Source of the DNA: Cyprinodon diabolis
Lineage: Eukaryota; Chordata; Actinopteri; Cyprinodontiformes; Cyprinodontidae
Direction: 5' to 3'
DNA length: 64,000 nt
Assembly (NCBI GenBank): GCA_030533445.1
Contig: CM060083.1
Location: 29,575,166-29,639,165, forward strand
Part shown: in pieces, positions 40,579 through 52,705 of the stretch
Layout of the letters: each line of letters opens with the position of its first letter
Numbering within the stretch: the first letter of the stretch is position 1
Position numbers and translations under genes: made by a program
Notes under the pieces: model-generated
Seen by the model: only the letters and a program-made list of their open reading frames with translations
Databases searched by the model: none
What the model was told of the DNA's origin: nothing

Positions 40579-41354
40579 TGTCATGATCTTGTTACTGATT
40601 TCTAGTCTGATTACTTACTTTAATCACCTGCTTATCTCAACCCAGTTCTCATTACTGCTCATCTGTTCCACCTGCTTCAGCCTCTATTCAACCAGCCTTT
40701 AAACCAGTCATCAGGGCCAGAATATCGAGCCTGTGGTGAGATTTCTCTAGAGTTCTCTACCTGAGTGTTTCTGATTGCTTGAGCCTGACCCGTTCTGCCT
40801 CTGGACCCCTGAGCCTGCCTGTCCCCGTTCTGATCTGTTTGCCTTACTTGTCATCGGACTCCTGCTGGATTTTTGCCTTTCTGTGAATCAAACCAAAAAC
40901 TGTTTCCTGACACCGTTCTGGATTTCCCTTCTGCAACTCTTCACACCTTTGATATCCTGGCTCTGACTATGTCTTCGATACCAGCTTTAGCTTCTTTGTC
41001 TGGATTATCCTGCCTTCCTTCGTCTGCTCATTTCTGATCTCCTGCCTGTCACCCAACCTCTGGGACATCAGCCCCTGGGACTCTCTGGGTGTCGCCAGCT
41101 GCGTCTTGTTGGCAGCTGATCAGCTGGAACCAACCTCATCCTCCGGGCTATTGACTGAATTATAAAACCAGGTTAGCGACTCACACGTACATTATCATCC
41201 TGTGCCAGATAGACGTGGTCAATAACCTGGTCACTAACCTGTTGTATTCTCCTGAAGAGGTCCCTGCCTGCACTGCAAGTCTGTTGCTAATAAATGTTTT
41301 GAGAAATCTGTCTCTCTGCCTCAAATACTGGGTCCAATCATTCTGAGTCTGATA
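40579..41354 (+). mobile_element. solo LTR, second LTR family (F)
   Basis: 776 bp beginning TGTCATGATCTTG, flanked by a perfect CTTCT duplication (40574-40578, 41355-41359). The 3' end reads GATA where CA is expected, so its last bases are mutated. 'ctaataaatgtt' near the end is a likely polyadenylation signal. A related copy lies at 45554-46171 on the other strand. Confidence 0.75.
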
Positions 41355-41359
41355 CTTCT

Positions 41360-44331
41360 AACGTCAGGTCTTGTTGTGGACCATTTTTGCCTTTCACCAT
41401 TTCTTCATACCAGTATCAATTCTACTTAAAATCTTCTTATTAGAGTTATTGAAGCTAAGCTTCAACTATACTGACTTTCAATAATTGTATCATATATCTA
41501 TAGATGCATCTCTTTTTGAAGAGTTTCTTCAAGATTTGGGAAAACTGGGGGAGCAGAGATACAGTACTGTAAATGTGAAACAAAAATGTAGGTTGTTTAC
41601 CCAGTTTAACAAGAACAACTACAAAGCTGCATTCATGTGCACTCAGATTAGGACTTTTCAAGTGTCAAAGGAAATTAGCCTGCTATAGCAGCTCAGAGAA
41701 ATTTGAATGACCACTGCCATATACTAAACCCATGCAGAGTACCAAATATATTCCATTATCATATTTGTATATAATAGAACTGCAGCCAGTCCAGCCAGCT
41801 ACGACCTACGACTCAGCCAACCACCAACTTTTTCACCTTCAGTTTTTTTCAACAGTCCCTTTATTTTTCTGTGTTTTTATGTTTTGTTAACACAAGTTGG
41901 TGGTAATGTAATTTAATGGGAATTTTTGCTTGATCATTTTGTGGCTCCAAGGATCAAGATGACTGATACAAAGAAGGTGATTTTTTTTTAACTAAAATTG
42001 AATTATGAATATAAGAGAAAAGAGGAGGAATGATTGGGGAATACAGCAAAATTCCCTTCTTGGGGCAAATAATTTTAACTTTCAAACCATTAAATTTACT
42101 TTAGTTTCAAACTCATGCATTTAATCTGATTTAGTCAGGGCATTTTAAATTCTGTTTATGATATTTAGAGTTGTATGCCCATAGATGCATTGTAAGGATA
42201 AAACAGAGAGATTTTTTTTCTGGGGTGGGAAATTGATTTCACAAGTTATATATCTTAGCATGTCTTGACAGGTTTTTCAGCAAATTTTCAGTTCAGGAAA
42301 TTTTTTAGTCCCAATCTTCACACTTCTAAATGAAGCAGTTCCCATATTTGGGGAGCTGTGAGAGTAAACACCGAAATTAGTGAACTGAAATGGTTTTAGA
42401 TAAATTGTTTTGTTGAATATTTCATGTGGAGACGACAAAAAAGAAGGGGTTTGCATAAGGGGAGGAAGAAGTTGAAATGGCAACGGAGAAGGAAAAACAG
42501 ATTAGAAAACCATTTTTCTCATCTCTATTGTTATTGTTGTGACTAATAATAACGAGGATGTGCACACATTAATTACTCATTCACAAAAACATCAAAAACA
42601 AAATGTATTAACAAAGAAGCAAATATCTTGTAATCAACAATTAACAGCACAGCAAACCCCAGCTTATCAAATAATTCACATTACTATCCAATTCACCGGT
42701 GACAACTGTTAATGAATGAAAACAACATCCACTTCATAATGTCTGACTAAAACACTGGATGCCCTCGCTTTATTACTGAGGATTCTTAACTCATTTTATT
42801 AATTTCTTTTGGTGTATGACTCAAAGATGTATTTCCTCCACAGAATGCTCCATCTTATAGAGCTTGTTTTTCTGGTAATACAGCAAACAGCTGTAGAAAG
42901 CTGAGATGGATGATATGTGTGGGAACATTCATCATATGCATGTTTGCAAAATGTTCCTGTCCTGCCACGCTGCTGTCTGCTTTGCTTTTACTTTTAAAAC
43001 ATGCACAGCAGCATTACTTTGATATAGGACATGCACTTGTTACCTAAAGTTAAAACTCCATAGAAAAACATAAAGTTTTTTACTTGCCTTAAATTATTGG
43101 AGCCTTCAATATCATCGGCGGATTGTCTGCTAGGAGTTTAGGGGCACATCAGGGTGCTGGTCTACTTCACCTCCAAAGGTTATTGGAACATCTACTCGAG
43201 CACATCATTAAAGTATGACTGTCACCTTTGATGCACTTCTGCTCATCTATGTGCATATTTTTTTATTTTTTTATTTTATTGTTGCATCATGAGCAAGTCT
43301 GTGACATCTTCGTGCACATTATATCAACCATCCAACTGGGAAATAAATTCAATTCTTTATGGGTGTCCCAGAGGATTGAGATCATTTTAATAAATAATTA
43401 AGAAACTAAGCACATAAGTAATACGCAGGGTTACTGGGTTATTGTTAGGGCATTTACAGTTTGTGGGGTGTTTGCAAGCAGGAGCACTTATATTACAGAT
43501 GTTATTTTACTTTTGTAAAATATCTGTGATACCCTAGCACAGCTGGTGTTTAAGCTTTAAATGATCTTCAGCTAAAGCCAGAGGTATGAAAAGTACACAT
43601 TTTCACTTAAATGAACGTACAGATACCTTTGTGCAAACAGACCTTTCTAAAAATGAAAGTACAAATTTAGCTCTTTTATTCAGGGAAAAGTAAAAACTAC
43701 ATGTTGTACATTGTGCGTAGTTACAAAAGTGAAATACAGCTTTTTACCCAAAAATGTATGTATTGGTTTATACATTCCCTTTTTAAATAGGCAACTCTAT
43801 ACACAGAAAATAGAGTCCCTTTCCGCTTTTGCTCACTATGTCATAATAGAACACATGAAAAATACTGATTTTGTCTACTTATATTCTAATTTGTAATTTC
43901 AGAAAGAATAACAGATTGAACTAAGGAGAGGTCCTATATTCTGAGCTCAGATATTCGCAGCTTTAAAGTTATAAATACTGTAGCATTAAAAATAAACAAT
44001 AAAATTCAAAATATAACAAAAGGGAATGGATGGAAAGTGTGTTGCGTCTCAGAATCGGATCAATTAAGTACATTTTTTTCTTTGCCACATCTTCACCCAT
44101 GCTGCTATCAATGTTTTCCTATGGACAAAGGGGTTTTCCGACTGGACAGATTGTCTTTGTGATCTTGTTTTTCCCTCTGTTTTGGTATAGCGATTAAGTC
44201 ATGTCCTTATCAATATTTATAGTGACTAACAAGCTAGTTCATACTGAATTTGTGTTAAAATGTAATAAGTAAAGTAAAATAAATTCTCATATATAGTAAA
44301 GATATTTTAAAAAGTCACCTAAGTAGAATAA
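41360..44331. other. unassigned intergenic DNA
   Basis: No gene or recognisable transposon in about 3 kb of AT-rich sequence. Confidence 0.45.
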
Positions 44332-44336
44332 GAAAG

Positions 44337-45048
44337 TGTTGGGATCTGGAGATGTACCACCTTCCACCAGCAGAGTGCTGTGGGTCTCCTGGGCTGGAGC
44401 CTTCCAGCACACCTGAGACGCATCTACTCATCAGGAGACCTGCCCTTCATAAGCAGCTGCCAGACCTTTCTTCAACGCCGCAGTGTTGACCTTAGTTTGG
44501 TTAGCAACCTGAGCCTCTGTTACCTGAAAGAATCTAAGTTGTCTCTAAGTGAGAAAACTGGTTCTAACCTTCCTCTGTCTTTGCTCACAGGAAACCTGTC
44601 TCAAGCCTGAAGCTCTGGGTGAGCTTAACCTGCCTTCCAGCCCTGGTGAGCCAAACCTGAAGATTCCTATTTTGGATTTCCCCTGCTGCTCTCTGTGAAG
44701 AGCTGGAAACTCTGATCAAGGTCTGCCATTCAAAGTCTGAAGTTAGACGCTGCAGCTGCTTGAGCATTCTGCTGAACCAACAGTCTCTGGACCCAACGCT
44801 TCCCTCTCTCACAAGAGAAGCCTGGACCCCATCAAGGTAGAATCAGAATTATCTAAAAGGACTCTTTAATCATCTGCCTGCCCAGCTAATCAAACTATCA
44901 TCTCTGCAGACTTCAGTGAACCCAACCCGGACCTGTTCCAGATCCAGTTCATGTCTTTTGTGTCAAACATCTTAATAAACTCTGTTAAACTTTTACCCAG
45001 CCTCCTTTGTGTTCTGCATGTGGGTTTGATATTAAACCAATCATGACA
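44337..45048 (+). mobile_element. solo LTR, same superfamily as element A
   Basis: 712 bp, TGTTGGGATCTGG to CATGACA, flanked by GAAAG and CAAAG (four of five bases match). The RNA-start motif GCCGCAGTGTT is at 44477-44487. The CTCF-like site seen in its relatives has lost a CG here (CCAGCAGAGTGCTG). Confidence 0.88.
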
Positions 45049-45553
45049 CAAAGTTTATAGAAAGGTATTTGACACCTATCACCAAAGCTTACAATGAAAT
45101 GTAAAAACATTATTTACCTGAATATTTTCCTGACAGGAATGTGAAGCTTTTATAAAACACAGTAAACAAAGGGATGTCTGGTGGATAATCTGATTTTAAA
45201 CTTCTCTATTTAGAACCAACCTATTAAAGAAGCTGTTACCAATGTGCTTGTGTATTCTCTTTGCTGCTTTTCTTTTGATTCCATTAACTCTTTATATTAA
45301 TTTACCACAGAAAGCAGTCTCTTACCGTATCTTCGATTATGTGTTTATCTGTGGCTCTTAAATTGCAATCACTGACAAAGTTATTGCTACCATGGACTAA
45401 GGTAACATTACGTTATTTACCACAGAAAGTACTCCTTCCTTACCTTTACGTGTTCAGTTGTTTTCCTTGAGAAACCATTTGCTGACCTTGTAATCTTTTC
45501 CACTCATTTTTTCAGAACTGCTGAAATCAGCCACATTGGAGAGTTTTCTGTAG

Positions 45554-46171
45554 TGAAACTCAGAACAGAAGGACCCAGTATACAAAGCTAGACAGACAGT
45601 GGGATTACTAAAAAACAATTATTTGGAACTGGTGTCTATCACAGGGAACTCTACAGGAAGGAAAAAAACAGGTAAGTGACCATTTAAATCTATCAGAGGA
45701 AGATTATGAATGTGAGTCACTAACCTGGTTTACAAGTTCAGTCCATGCCCAGAAAACGAGATAGGATCCAGCTGGTAGCTGCCAACAAGATGTGTCAGGC
45801 GCCGCCCAGAGTATCCCAGATGATGCAGCACTGGAGAACACGAAGGAGTCTGGAGACAGGTCATGCAAACAGATCTGAAAAACAACAGGCAGGCTCAGAA
45901 GTCCAGGAGTCCTTAGCTAGGTCAGGCAAACATACCAGAATAGGAGGCAGGCTCAGTGATTGAGAGGAAGAATGGGTCAGGATTAAAAAATCAGAAACAC
46001 TAAGATATGCTAAAATCATAGAGAGCAATAATAATCAGGCCCTGGTGAATGGACACCTTAAATAGAGTCAGGAGCAGGTGGATCAGATGAGCAGTGAAGA
46101 TGAAGCAGGTAGAGTTAGACATGTGAGTGAAATGAGTAATTAAGCCAGTTATCAGTGCCAAGATATTGACA
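45554..46171 (-). mobile_element. LTR-like copy related to the solo LTR at 40579
   Basis: On the minus strand it begins TGTCAATATCTTGGCACTG and shares 'actgctcatctgatccacctg' and 'ggacccagtat' (as complement) with the F copy. The left edge is uncertain within about six bases. GAAAC at 45555-45559 and 46172-46176 could be the duplication, but then the end would not be CA. Confidence 0.65.
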
Positions 46172-46194
46172 GAAACAGCATCTTGAAAGAATTC

Positions 46195-46774
46195 AAGTCA
46201 GAACTTTGACTTGGACACTGCAACGCCTTGATAGTATTTTTTGTCAGCCATTCAGAGGTGGACTTGCTTGGGAGCTGTGCATCAATGTTCTACTGCAGAA
46301 CCAAAGTTCCTTTCAGTTTGAGGTAAAAAAATTGTTGGTCAGAAATTCAGGATTTTTAATAGACAGCAGAATTTCAGTTTCCATTTATGGAAATGTTTTA
46401 AGGGAGACACCTTTCAAATGGTTAAACTTTTGTCTTGAAAGTCAACAGAATATTTCCCCCCAAATTCTGATGACGAAAATGTGTTCTTGATAAAATAGGA
46501 TTAGCATTATTGTTCCTCTTGTTCAGCAGAAGTTTTGGTCTAGGAAATCAGCCAAACAGGTCATTTATTTCCCATTCTTTTGCTTATGGTGGAGGCAGTC
46601 CTATGTAATTGATTTCTTGATAGAGAACTGGTGTGGCCATAATCAGGCCTGGGTGTGGCTAAAGAAAGTTTCCTCTAGTGTGATAAATCAAATTATGTTT
46701 TAACATGGGCATTTTCACATATGCATGACAAACATGCAAATAAAGAGAGGGGCAAACACTTATTTACAATACTG
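46195..46774. mobile_element. Tc1/mariner-type remnant
   Basis: The right end, 'gggcaaacacttatttacaa' then TACTG before TA (46775-46776), resembles a terminal repeat of the type TACAGTATTGT...GTTTGCCCC. Upstream, 'gacactgcaacgccttgata' and 'tcagccattcagaggtggac' look like a decayed coding part on the minus strand. The left end is not clear. Confidence 0.45.
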
Positions 46775-46776
46775 TA

Positions 46777-48282
46777 TTATCTCTTTTCTTTAATATTCCT
46801 AACACTGCCTTCAAAAGAATCTTTTTGGAGGATTATTTTTATCTCTTGAAGACATGTTCCCATCCATTTTCCTTTTTTTTTACTACTGGTACTGAGACTT
46901 TTTAACATCTGTTGTGATTAGAAACTGTGCCCATGTGAGAGTGCTTTATATGCAAGAAGAGCTGACTGAGGAATTTAAAGCACAACTAATGCCTGGAGTG
47001 GGAATTCAAATCTCTGTTAGCTTGAAGAAACATCATAGACTTAAGGCAGAGGAAAAAAGAGAGAATAGGAAAGTGTCTTCATTTGATGATGTTAAGTCCT
47101 TAGTTAAACACCCCGACATCTTTGAATGCTGATGAGAAAAAAAGTTTGTATTTTAGGGATTTCTTCTGAAATGGTGTAGTAGAATTTTCTTTTTTTTTTC
47201 AGACTGCATCGAGAAAAAAGTAAAAGGAGAGACAAGAGTAAAATAAACCTGAAACCTTGTTTAAAAATGTTAAAGTGGTTTAGATTTATCTATTGATGCA
47301 TTAGTGATGTTGACAGGATGTTTGGCTACATTCACTACATTCACACTGCAGGTCTTGAAGCCAATTTCTGATATTTTTGTTGAAATACAATTTAATGCAG
47401 CTACTATCCGATTCCAGTCTGAACGGTTCATAGCCCCTGATGTACAGTAACTTGTATGTAGGAGGATAGTGAAGACGTCACTCAGCAACGCATCGTTTAC
47501 GGATTTATTACCGGAGGTTGGCATCTGTGCGTTATCATTCCAAGCTGTTGACCAATGGGAGCTGACATTATTAGGAACACATTATGATTAAATGAAAAAA
47601 TGATAAATGATCTATTTAAAATTTGTTTTTGTGGCGCAGTGACTGCTGTGATGAAGAAAAGTCTGTTTGCATGAGTGGTATGGGTCGGATGAAATGCAAC
47701 ATGACTATTTACACTATTTGCAAATGTGACCTAAATATGATTTTCAATTTCAATTTTTATTTTGTTGCCAATATTACACTCATATCCGACTTTGTCATGT
47801 CAGTCAAGACGGCCTATTACTGATCTTTTCACCAACTCAATTCTAATTTTGCAACTGTCATATGTCGCACTAAATAGAATGTGTCCAAAAATTTTTTAGC
47901 AGCCTTTGTAGACTGAACGTTCAGTCTCCTTTCATCTGACTTTGACATTATGATCCAGGCTTTTATTACTTATTCATACAGACTCCTTCCAGCACTGAGC
48001 CAAAAGAAAACATTGTTAAATGCTTTGCTATATTTTCCTTACCTTTCTTAATCTTAATATGATGTGGTCATAATATTGTCAGCTCCCATTGTTTAATGAC
48101 CTATAATAATATGACAGAGATGCCGAAATCTGCTATCAAACCTACAAACAATGCTGCTGTGCAAAGTCTTCACTGTCCTTCTGCGCATGAGGGTCGTGTT
48201 GGTGCCTTTGAACGCTCAGACTGGAGTCTAATAGTTGCCGCATTCAAGTAGTCTGCAAGACCATGAAGAAAAAAAATGTATA
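46777..48282. other. unassigned DNA, possibly one MITE
   Basis: The part 47330-47930 includes 'cacactgcaggtcttgaagc', 'gtgacctaaatatgattttc' and 'catatccgactttg', motifs I associate with a fish MITE. I cannot define its ends. An 18-bp perfect palindrome, AGACTGAACGTTCAGTCT, is at 47910-47927. A 72-codon frame at 46914-47132 has no recognised domain. Confidence 0.35.
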
Positions 48283-49050
48283 TCAGAATAGAGCGTCAAT
48301 CAATGTAACCATTAAATGGGAAAACTGATGCTGGCTATTAATGCCTTTAGGAGACAGACTTAGAGTCAGACAACTTTTTATAGTCATTTTGTACACACAG
48401 AGTGTAATACACAAAATTTCAATTTGTACATGAGCAGTGAATGAGCTGCAGCTCAGCAGTGAAATGAACATTTCCAGTCCATAAAGTGCAGCAGTGATCA
48501 AATGAAAACAGTGTGGGAGAAAAAACATGGTGCAAAAACACATTGATATTGAAGTTCACAGCATTAAATATATATATCATGCAAATATTTGGTATTTTGG
48601 TTTGGTGTTAACAGTGTGATGCAGAGTCTGTTACTTGATTCAAATTTTTTTCAACTGTTCAGCAGTCTGATGGCAGTGGGGAAGAAACTGTTGCACAGTC
48701 TGCTGGACCTGCATCGAATGCTGCGAAGCCTCTTCCCAGAGGGCAGCAGGGAGAACAGTCCGTGGTGGGGGTGTGAGGGGTCATTGATAATGTTACAGGC
48801 TCGGGACACGCAGTGCTGGGATGAAATGTCTTTAATGGAGGGAAGAGGAGCCCAGATGATCCTCTCTGCTGTTCTCACCACTGTTCTCACTTTCTTCCAG
48901 TCTGAGGCGCTGCAGCCTCCACACCACACAGTGAGACAGCTGGTCAGAACGCTCTTTGTGGTGCTTCTGTAGAAGGTGGTGAGGATGGGTGGGGGCAGGT
49001 GGTCTCTACTTATCCTCCTCAATAAGTACAAGAGCTTCCGTGCCTGTTTG
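48283..49050 (-). pseudogene. L2-like LINE polyprotein tail and 3' UTR
   Basis: The minus-strand frame from 49031 to 48651 reads LLRRISRDHLPPPILTTFYR, then VLTSCLTVWCGG, VVRTAERIIWAPLPSIKDI and HPHHGLFSLLPSGKRLRS, ending FFPTAIRLLNS. This is the conserved C-terminal tail of a common fish LINE. The frame is unbroken but 5'-truncated, as LINEs often are. The 3' UTR probably extends toward 48283. Clade assignment is inferred. Confidence 0.75.
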
Positions 49051-50418
49051 GCAACATGGACAGAGAAAAAAACCCATTTATTTCTTTGTCAAAACTAGAG
49101 TTACAGGATGTGTTTTTTTGTTGTTGTTGAAATATCACGGAAAAGAGGGCTGTGAGTTTTTATTTATATTATCTACACACCTTTAAACTCTGTCTCCATC
49201 CATCTGGCTTTTTGGTAAGGTTTGCAGTCATTGCAAGTTGCATTACCAGCTTTTATAATGCACCTCTCTATTTTGGCTGCAAGCAATTATCTGCAGAGCA
49301 AAAATGTTGGACTGATCTAAATTGTCCAGACTAGAGTCCTCTTCTACTCAACCCAGAGATTTTCTGAGAATCTGGCCTTTGCACCAAATGTATGGCTGAT
49401 AAAGTGTTATGATTTGGCCTCTTATTTTTTGGGATAATTTCATTCTCCTTGTTTTTGTTTTTCTAGCACATTTCATCAAATACTTATTTAATATGTCAAA
49501 TAATGGTGAATACTTTATGATAAATACACTTGTATAAGAGGCAAATGTTCTTCAGACAGGGAAGAAGCCCCCAGCATGTTGTCTCTCCACCATGCTTAAT
49601 GGTATGAATGATGGAACTTTTGACATATTGTTCCTTTCTAACTACACCTATTTCTTCCTTTTTTTTTTTTTTTTTTTTTTTGCTATGAAGCAAAATATAT
49701 TTAATCTAAACCCATAGTTAAATTAAGTCATAAAAGACTTTCCCATGTACAGCTTAAAACCACCTGAGATGCAGATAGTATCTAATAGTTGCGTGGAGTC
49801 TTAGTAACCCCAAAATGCCACTCTTAGCTGGAGTAAAATATACACTCATTTTAAGGCTTCCCACTTGTCTTTACCAGAAATGCCAGCATATTTGTCAGCA
49901 TCTTTATTTCTAAGCACAGCAGGATTTAAGGAATCTAAAGCTGTATATGACTTCCTGCATCACAACTACATTGATGTTTTGTCCCGAGATGCAGCTGAGA
50001 AAATGTTAAGTGACTCTGAATGACAGAGCATTAAATTTGTTTCTGCTTTTAAGTAAAAACACAGCTTTTTCAATAAGGAAAAAGCTCAAAATAAAAGCAA
50101 CAAAACATAAACAGCAAAAAAGCATTAGAGCATAATGTAGCATTTTATTTCTTCTTTAAAAGCTTTTCACTGGTCACCTCTAAGAGCATAGTTCTCTATC
50201 ATAATTTTTCTATGTAGACAGACATTTCATACAGAGATTAATATGGTTCACCAAGAGCAAAAGCAAAAGGGTTATGTCAAGAACTGAAAAAGAAGAGCTC
50301 TACGTATAAGCACTGAGCATTAAAATGTGTGCTGGTGATTAGTCTTCTGACTGCTTCCAGGAAGTTTATGCAACTCAGTGCCACAAAGAGAAAGACAAAT
50401 TTGAGGTGCCACTGTGCT
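49051..50418. other. unassigned DNA with a Tc1 scrap and a T run
   Basis: A minus-strand scrap around 49560-49640 reads SIIHTIKHGGETTCWGLLP, resembling the TVKHGGGxxMLWG segment of Tc1 transposases. A 23-base T run lies at 49659-49681. The rest is unrecognised. Confidence 0.45.
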
Positions 50419-50423
50419 ATCAC

Positions 50424-51137
50424 TGTCATGATTGGTTTTAATTCAAACCCACATGCAGAACACAATGGAGGCTGGGTAAAAGTTTAACAGAGTTTATTAA
50501 AGTTAGTTGACACAAGAACATGAACTGGATCTGGAACTGGTCCGGGTTGGGTTCACTGAAGTCTGCAGAGATGGATAGTTTGATTAGCTGGGCAGTCAGA
50601 TGAGTAATTGAGTCCTTTAAGATAATTCTGAGTCTACCTTGACGGAGTCCATGCTTCTCTTGTGAGAGAGGGAACCGTTGGGTCCAGAGACTGTTGGTTC
50701 AGCAGAGTGCACAAGCAGCTGCAGTGTCTAGCTTCTGACTTTGAATGGCAGACCTTGATCAGAGTTTCCAGCTCTTCTCTCAGAGCAGCAGGGGAAATCC
50801 AGACAGGAATCTTCAGGTTTGGCTCACCAGGGCTGGAAGGCAGGTTAAGCTCACCCAGAGCTTCAGGCTTGAGACAGGTTTCCTGTGAGCAAAGACAGAG
50901 GAGGATTAGAATCAGTTTTCTCACTTGAGACAACTAAGATTCTTTCTGGTAACAGAGGCTCAGGTTGCTAACCAAACTAAGGTCAACACTGTGGCGTTGA
51001 AGGAAGGTCTGGCAGCTGCTTATGTAGGGAAGGTCTCCTGATGAGTAGATGAGTCTCAGGTGTGCTGGAGGGCTCCAGCCCAGGAGACCCACGGCGCACT
51101 CTGCTGGTGGAAGGTGGTACATCCCCAGATTCCAACG
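50424..51137 (-). mobile_element. solo LTR, same superfamily as element A
   Basis: 714 bp with a perfect 5-bp duplication ATCAC (50419-50423, 51138-51142). The RNA-start motif is present on the minus strand with one C-to-T change (complement at 50985-50995), and a TACATAAG box lies about 30 bases upstream. The terminal CA is mutated to CG on the plus strand. Confidence 0.92.
51094..51107 (-). promoter_or_regulatory. CTCF-like motif, one mismatch (solo LTR)
   Basis: CCAGCAGAGTGCGC on the minus strand, at the same U3 position as in element A and the solo LTR at 18476. Confidence 0.35.
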
Positions 51138-51589
51138 ATCACAAAGTGAGATTATTATAAGAGGAAAAAATTAACATTGTGGCCTCACTAGAGTCTATAC
51201 TGTTAAATCCACACCTTGCTCTCTCACATCCTCCCCTTCTTTTCACATGCCTGCCTGTTATCATTAGCTTCAATGTGTTTTTTTCTCACCTGTTCCCCCA
51301 AAGGAGTCATGCACCAACAATATGTGTGAGAGTCAACTCGGGTTAGACTATAAGGTAAAAAGTGAAGCAATTATCCGGTGTTGCTGCTGTACCCTACTTA
51401 ATTATTTTTTTCTTTTTATATAATAGTCTCAATTTTGAAACTTTATGATGCTTTTTAACACCATATACTTGACACACTATAACATGAACTAAAGCTATGT
51501 GATGCCACAGGCTGGCACTCTGATAAAAACCTTTTTCCTTGAATTGTTAAATCAGACACACCGAATACATTAGAGATTTATTATATATA
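51138..51589. other. unassigned intergenic DNA
   Basis: AT-rich; no gene or clear repeat seen. Confidence 0.45.
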
Positions 51590-52660
51590 TATAAAAAAAC
51601 AGTCAAGTAGTTGTGTAAAGATTCTTGCAACAGCATTGACCACCCTTTAACTGTTTTATGTTTTGTCAGGTAATAACTTCAAAGCTTTTTGGGATTCATT
51701 TGGACTTCATATGAAAGACCAATACCAAATAGTGCAGAAATATGAAGTGGAAGGAAAATGCTACGAGTTCCTCATTTCTTATAATTTACTGAACCAGGTT
51801 GAAAAGTGTGATATGCTATTTTATACACAGCTTTGAATACTTTGATGATCTGTTTTTTCTGTGATTACAACTGCCAGTTTATGAGGGTGTTTTTCTACCA
51901 CCTACTGTGTGCACACATCAAGGATAAATAACTTTGGCCAGTCTATTTGGCTAAAAAGCTCAGAGTTGGTCAGACTGACTTAAGCATATCTTTGACCTGA
52001 TATGCCAGATGCATCCATGGTTCAAAACACTTGATTTTAGTAATTAGAATATTAATAGGACAATTAATTATTAATAGTTGGAGCTAGGATTACTTTAAAA
52101 GTTGCAGGATACTGGCCTTCAGGAAAATGGAATCACCCACACTTGGACTGTCCTCTATATTTCCATCAATTTTCCCCAGTTCTGTCTTTACAAAAGTATT
52201 TCCCTCGAAGCATAATGCCACAATCTCACAGTCGGGATGATAATTTCAGGGTCATGTGTGTCATAATTTTTCCACTACAGATACGTCTACGTCTGACAAA
52301 CACCTGAAAAACATCAACTTTGGTCTCAGTTGACCAGAGCACATTCTTCCACATGTGGTCAGTTTCTTCTAGGTGGTTTGTAGGAATCAGGGTTTATCAT
52401 TGATCTCCTTAGGACTTCTTCTCATGCTCTTCTAAATAACTGTACAGTTAACAGATTCTCCAACCTGAGCTTTGGATCTCTGTAGCTTCAGCATAATTCT
52501 CATGTTCCTAATGAAGTGAAAGCCTTCTGCCATCAAAACGTGAAGGACACATACCTTGAGAACAGGTTTTCCGATATAATATACCATGATTAATGTCGCT
52601 ATCATCACTGGGGTACAGACTAAACCATGCCCAGTCATTCACTCATCCTGCTACTGACAG
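51590..52660 (-). pseudogene. ancient Tc1-like element with a dead transposase
   Basis: The left part carries 'gtgcagaaatatgaagtgga' and 'aggaaaatgctac', blocks found in old Tc1 terminal regions. On the minus strand a decayed transposase reads LWSTETKVDVFQ near 52310-52345, matching the LWSDETKVE motif with the first catalytic Asp replaced by Thr (codon at 52328-52330), followed by stops and frameshifts. It is inactive and much older than the two complete Tc1 elements. Confidence 0.65.
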
Positions 52661-52705
52661 CAGAAAAGAACCAGGGAAGCTGGACTGTGGGTCTGCTGAA
52701 CAACA

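Noticed and set aside
46914..47132. 72-codon frame ending KSLVKHPDIFEC
   Set aside because: It looked protein-like, but I recognise no domain, the upstream part is not open, and it sits among transposon remnants.
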